Under the pieces are notes generated by a model, which did not search any database, had not been told where the DNA came from, and saw only the letters and a program-made list of their open reading frames with translations. Positions 13,527-15,010 of a stretch of DNA of 15,010 nucleotides are shown here, in pieces. How positions within the stretch are numbered: the stretch's first letter is position 1; every line of letters begins with the position of its first letter. Source of the stretch: Bacteroidota bacterium (GTDB lineage: Bacteria > Bacteroidota > Bacteroidia > JAADEI01); NCBI GenBank assembly GCA_015490475.1, contig WFXT01000028.1, positions 1-15,010 of the forward strand, written 5' to 3'. Both the position numbers and the translations under genes were made by a program.

Positions 13527-14849
13527 ATGTTTGAGGAACTTACAGACCGCCTGAATAAGGCATTCAGAACAATAACTGGAAGAGCGCGCATTACAGAAGC
13601 CAACATAAAAGACGCAGTAAAGGAAGTAAGGCGGGCTTTGCTGGCTGCTGATGTTCATTATAAGGTAGCGAAAGAATTTACAGAAAGGGTCAAGCAAAGG
13701 GCTCTTGGTCAAGAGGTAATAAAGAACGTTTCGCCAGGAAATCAGTTTGTTAAGATAGTATATGATGAGTTAGTTAATTTGCTTGGGAGCACTGCAGAAC
13801 CCCTGAATCTTAAGAGAAAGCCCGCTATCATTTTATTAACAGGATTACAGGGAAGTGGCAAAACAACATTTGCTGCCAAATTGGCAAAGTTCATAAAAAA
13901 TAGTCTCAACAAAACTGTTTTGCTTGTTGCAGCAGACGTCCATCGTCCTGCCGCTACAGAACAACTCAAGACGCTCGGTGAAAAGGTTCAGGTTCCCGTT
14001 TTTGCTATTGATGGAGAAACCAACGCCGTAAAAGTTGTTGAAGAAGGAATCAAATATGGAAAACAACATGGTTTTGATGTGATTATTATAGATACTGCAG
14101 GAAGGCAATCTGTGCAAGAAGAACTAATGAAAGAACTTGAAGACATAAATAAGAGTGCCAAACCTGATGAAGTATTATATGTTCTGGATGCTATGATGGG
14201 TCAGGATGCGGTGAACATAGCAAAACAATTTTACGAGCGCGTTCCTTTTACTGGAGTAGTAATATCCAAGATGGACGCTGATGCCCGCGGTGGCGCAGCA
14301 CTTACGGTAAACTACATTACTGGAAAGCCCATTAAGTTTGTGAGCAACGGCGAACACATTGACGATATAGAGATATTTTATCCTGACAGATATGCCAGAC
14401 GAATCCTTGGTATGGGAGATGTCATATCTCTCGTTGAAAAGTTGCAACAACAAATAGACGAAGAGAAAGCAAAAAAATTAGAGAAAAAACTTCGTAAGAA
14501 CCAATTTGATTTCAACGATATGCTTGATCAGTTAAGACAGATTCGTAAGATGGGTAATCTAAAAGGTATGTTAAGTCTCATTCCGGGACTGGGCTCAAAA
14601 CTAAAGGACATTGATATTGACGAACGAAGAATCAAACATCTGGAAGCAATAATATTATCAATGACACCCGAAGAACGAAGCAAACCTGAGATCATCAACG
14701 AATCACGAAAGAGGCGAATAGCAAAAGGAAGTGGCAGACCTATTGAAGAAGTTAACAATCTGCTCAAGCAATATAAACAAATGAAGAAGATGATCAAGCA
14801 TGCCAATCGCATTGCCCATTTGATGAAGATGAACCGCCGGATACACTAA
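13527..14849 (+). CDS. ffh: Signal recognition particle GTPase Ffh (SRP54)
   Basis: A 440-residue protein, full length. With 4.5S RNA it binds signal sequences emerging from ribosomes and delivers them to FtsY at the membrane. The N domain is about 1-95, including EVRRALLAADVHYKV. The G domain has the P-loop GLQGSGKTT (106-114), the ADVHRPAATEQL segment (136-147), DTAGR (189-193) and the guanine-specificity motif SKMDADARGG (247-256), where most family members have TKLD. The M domain from about 325 is methionine-rich (MLDQLRQIRKMGNLKGMLSL in part) and ends with RIAKGSGRPIEEVNNLLKQ (397-415), the RNA-binding motif, and a Lys/Met-rich tail. The ATG at 13527 is the only good start and lies 27 bases after the sigma factor stop. 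Confidence 0.97.
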   Translation: MFEELTDRLNKAFRTITGRARITEANIKDAVKEVRRALLAADVHYKVAKEFTERVKQRALGQEVIKNVSPGNQFVKIVYDELVNLLGSTAEPLNLKRKPAIILLTGLQGSGKTTFAAKLAKFIKNSLNKTVLLVAADVHRPAATEQLKTLGEKVQVPVFAIDGETNAVKVVEEGIKYGKQHGFDVIIIDTAGRQSVQEELMKELEDINKSAKPDEVLYVLDAMMGQDAVNIAKQFYERVPFTGVVISKMDADARGGAALTVNYITGKPIKFVSNGEHIDDIEIFYPDRYARRILGMGDVISLVEKLQQQIDEEKAKKLEKKLRKNQFDFNDMLDQLRQIRKMGNLKGMLSLIPGLGSKLKDIDIDERRIKHLEAIILSMTPEERSKPEIINESRKRRIAKGSGRPIEEVNNLLKQYKQMKKMIKHANRIAHLMKMNRRIH

Positions 14850-14871
14850 GCACCTTTTACTATAAACGACT

Positions 14872-14879
14872 TATGTTTG
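14872..14879 (+). promoter_or_regulatory. -7 box (TAnnTTTG) before the epimerase gene
   Basis: TATGTTTG is an exact TAnnTTTG match in the 43-base gap after ffh, 13 bases before the ATG at 14893. A TTTT at 14855-14858 is too close to be a standard -33 element. If used, the leader would be only about 6-9 bases. Confidence 0.4.
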
Positions 14880-14892
14880 CACTACGTCAAAT

Positions 14893-15010
14893 ATGAAGCG
14901 AAGAATAGGAGTTACCGGTTGCATAGGATTCATCGGTTTTACGTTATCATGGAAGCTTCTTGAATTGGGTTACGAAGTAATTGGAATTGACAACAGAGAT
15001 GAACTTGTCT
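14893..15010 (+). CDS. NAD-dependent epimerase/dehydratase, 5' part
   Basis: Only the first 39 codons are in the window; the gene continues past the right edge. The product begins with a beta strand and the Rossmann motif TGCIGFIG (residues 8-15, glycines 9, 12 and 15), followed by LLELGYEVIGIDNRDEL, where Asp33 would bind the NAD ribose. This is the standard start of extended short-chain dehydrogenases acting on nucleotide sugars, such as UDP-glucuronate 4-epimerases and dTDP-glucose dehydratases. The exact reaction cannot be told from this fragment. It follows ffh by 43 bases. Confidence 0.85.
   Translation, partial: MKRRIGVTGCIGFIGFTLSWKLLELGYEVIGIDNRDELV

Overview
The window looks like a chromosomal segment of a Bacteroidota (Bacteroidetes) bacterium. 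Four things point there: a type B gliding-motility/T9SS C-terminal domain beside a PorP/SprF-type membrane protein, a second exported protein with a type A (Por) sorting domain, a short primary sigma factor of the Bacteroidetes form without region 1.1, and TAnnTTTG -7 promoter boxes in front of several genes. Base composition is AT-rich (roughly 40% GC by eye), but the two tRNA genes are about 67% and 76% GC by hand count, which hints at a thermophile. No insertion sequences, phage genes, CRISPR arrays or rRNA genes are visible, and no gene-free stretch exceeds 300 bases.

Layout. At 1-1735 a cell-surface module holds the end of a large SprB-repeat/CHU_C cargo protein overlapping a PorP/SprF partner. 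At 1777-3587 an MFS transporter is followed 2 bases later by a membrane-anchored helix-hairpin-helix protein, whose end overlaps a convergent GroES-like gene (3918-3562, minus). At 3982-5466 lies an exported protein of unknown function that ends one base before a convergent tRNA-Thr(GGT). galE (minus) sits just upstream of that tRNA on the same strand. At 6756-8128 a small conserved protein is translationally coupled to an RluD-type pseudouridine synthase, followed by tRNA-Pro(GGG).

At 8488-9240 is a putative outer-membrane lipoprotein, convergent with a minus-strand cluster (11697-9255): a PmtA-like methyltransferase, an ApbE flavin transferase lipoprotein (4-base overlap) and a T9SS type A cargo protein. 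Divergent from the cluster is a UPF0173 metallo-hydrolase (11750-12436). The right end carries two housekeeping genes, the primary sigma factor (12627-13499) and ffh (13527-14849), then the start of an NAD-dependent epimerase running out of the window.

The common theme is ordinary housekeeping (transcription, SRP targeting, RNA modification, sugar-nucleotide metabolism) mixed with envelope and T9SS proteins. I did not find a clear new multi-gene system. The most unusual points are an ApbE that lacks the usual DPxTG motif, a family-less exported 494-residue protein, a GroES paralogue with no GroEL beside it, and -7 boxes placed only 13-24 bases from start codons.
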